From Clostridia bacterium (GTDB lineage: Bacteria > Bacillota_A > Clostridia > Oscillospirales > CAG-272): a stretch of 64,000 bases of DNA. The stretch covers positions 235,913-299,912 of the forward strand of contig JAFTUD010000002.1 of the NCBI GenBank assembly GCA_017466455.1. Reading direction: 5' to 3'. How positions within the stretch are numbered: the first letter of the stretch is position 1; each line of letters opens with the position of its first letter. The notes beneath the pieces were generated by a model that was not told the origin of the DNA, did not search any database, and worked only from the letters and a program-made list of their open reading frames with translations. A program made the position numbers and the translations under genes. Below are positions 63,608 to 64,000 of this stretch, piece by piece.

Positions 63608-63689
63608 ATTATAACCAAGCGTGTCCACCCCTTGTACACCCACGCACTACAAAGCACCATAAAAATCACCAATAAACACACAACCTACC

Positions 63690-63726
63690 AAGCGTAAAAT
63701 CTATCTTTTCGATGGATTTTACGCTT
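63690..63726. terminator. Strong hairpin after the PIN-like gene
   Basis: AAGCGTAAAATCTATC-ttttc-GATGGATTTTACGCTT, a 16-bp stem with one G-U pair, 80 nt after the stop; ATTTTAC follows. Probably a terminator for either strand. Confidence 0.55.
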
Positions 63727-63865
63727 ATTTTACAAGAAAATCACTTTATTTAAAATTTCTTTATATATAAAGTAAATTCGCATTCTATTGAATTTTCAAA
63801 TTTATAAATTCTTAAATTTAAAATTTTATCATTTTTTAAAATACAAAATCCATCTATTTTTGATA

Positions 63866-64000
63866 TGCACCCCAAAAGTTAGACGCTTTTGGAGGTGCAT
63901 ATTTTTTATGGGTAAAACAGGAAGAGAAAACAGGAGATACTCGACAGAATTCAAGATGTGTGTTATAATGGACATGCGAGAACACAAATTGAGTTACAAA
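63866..64000 (+). mobile_element. IS3-family insertion sequence, left end (cut by window edge)
   Basis: TGCACCCCAAAAGTTAGAC at 63866-63884 is the typical terminal inverted repeat of IS3-family elements. It is followed by a short leader with GGAGG and a transposase start. The right end is outside the window. Very AT-rich DNA lies just to the left. Confidence 0.82.
63908..64000 (+). CDS. IS3-family transposase OrfA, N-terminal fragment
   Basis: The first 31 residues only: MGKTGRENRRYSTEFKMCVI and so on, starting at ATG 63908. The RRYSTEFKxxVI stretch is the start of the OrfA helix-turn-helix of IS3-type elements, which binds the element ends. GGAGG at 63891-63895 is about 12 nt upstream. The protein continues beyond the window. 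Confidence 0.78.
   Translation, partial: MGKTGRENRRYSTEFKMCVIMDMREHKLSYK

Overview
The window looks like chromosomal DNA from an anaerobic, low-GC Gram-positive bacterium, most likely an uncultured gut member of the class Clostridia. The evidence is AT-rich DNA, strong purine-rich ribosome binding sites (AGGAGG/GAGGTG), many TTG/GTG starts, sigma-A type promoters that nearly all have a 17-nt spacer, an L27 with a Prp-cleaved leader, CdaA/CdaR, an electron-bifurcating [FeFe] hydrogenase, AdhE and a split cobalamin-dependent methionine synthase. Species cannot be fixed from the sequence.

Layout. 1-6.3 kb (minus): c-di-AMP operon cdaA-cdaR-FAD oxidoreductase-recJ (recJ runs off the left edge), a GME-fold protein, rpmB and a stand-alone MutS-like ATPase. 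6.4-17.6 kb: a mixed block with a TIM-barrel sugar isomerase, an AraC regulator, a lipase-like protein, a VTC/DUF4956 pair, a lipoprotein, a GHL6-like glycosidase, a PH-like membrane protein, a short-chain dehydrogenase, a cell-wall amidase and a TtcA-like protein. 17.7-22.6 kb: polyamine importer potA-potB-potCD (permease and binding protein fused) and an M50 protease. 22.7-32.6 kb: rarA, then metF-activation domain-metH-monooxygenase, adhE, and a two-gene sufC-sufB Fe-S assembly unit. 32.8-35.4 kb: rplU-prp-rpmA behind an L21-leader-like RNA, a YugP-like protease and an ECF S component.

35.4-42.8 kb is the most unusual part: five regulators in a row (XRE-TPR, a sigma factor with a long C-terminal extension, AraC-GNAT, XRE-TPR, a second such sigma factor). 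They form two paralogous pairs. Three nearly identical hairpins lie between the first members, and a conserved 28-nt element sits in both sigma leaders. 42.9-46.6 kb: a GH2 beta-galactosidase divergent from a FabG-like reductase. 46.6-51.7 kb: mrp and the bifurcating hydrogenase hydC-hydB-hydA. 51.8-53.4 kb: a B12-binding radical SAM protein. 53.6-57.3 kb: a Wzy-type polysaccharide module (PHP phosphatase, chain-length modulator, tyrosine kinase, O-antigen ligase with an apparent frameshift at its N-terminus). 57.4-61.3 kb: a beta-helix lipoprotein, a GT2 glycosyltransferase and RadC. 61.4 kb to the end: a tRNA-Arg(CCT) gene followed by accessory DNA (SHOCT membrane protein, 53-residue ORF, PIN-like protein, strong hairpins) and the left end of an IS3-family element.

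How the genes fit together: sugars (beta-galactosidase, GHL6-like enzyme) would feed fermentation. AdhE and the HydABC hydrogenase dispose of reducing equivalents, with Mrp and SufCB supplying Fe-S clusters. MetF/MetH and the B12 radical SAM protein point to cobalamin use. The c-di-AMP, capsule and amidase genes concern the cell envelope.
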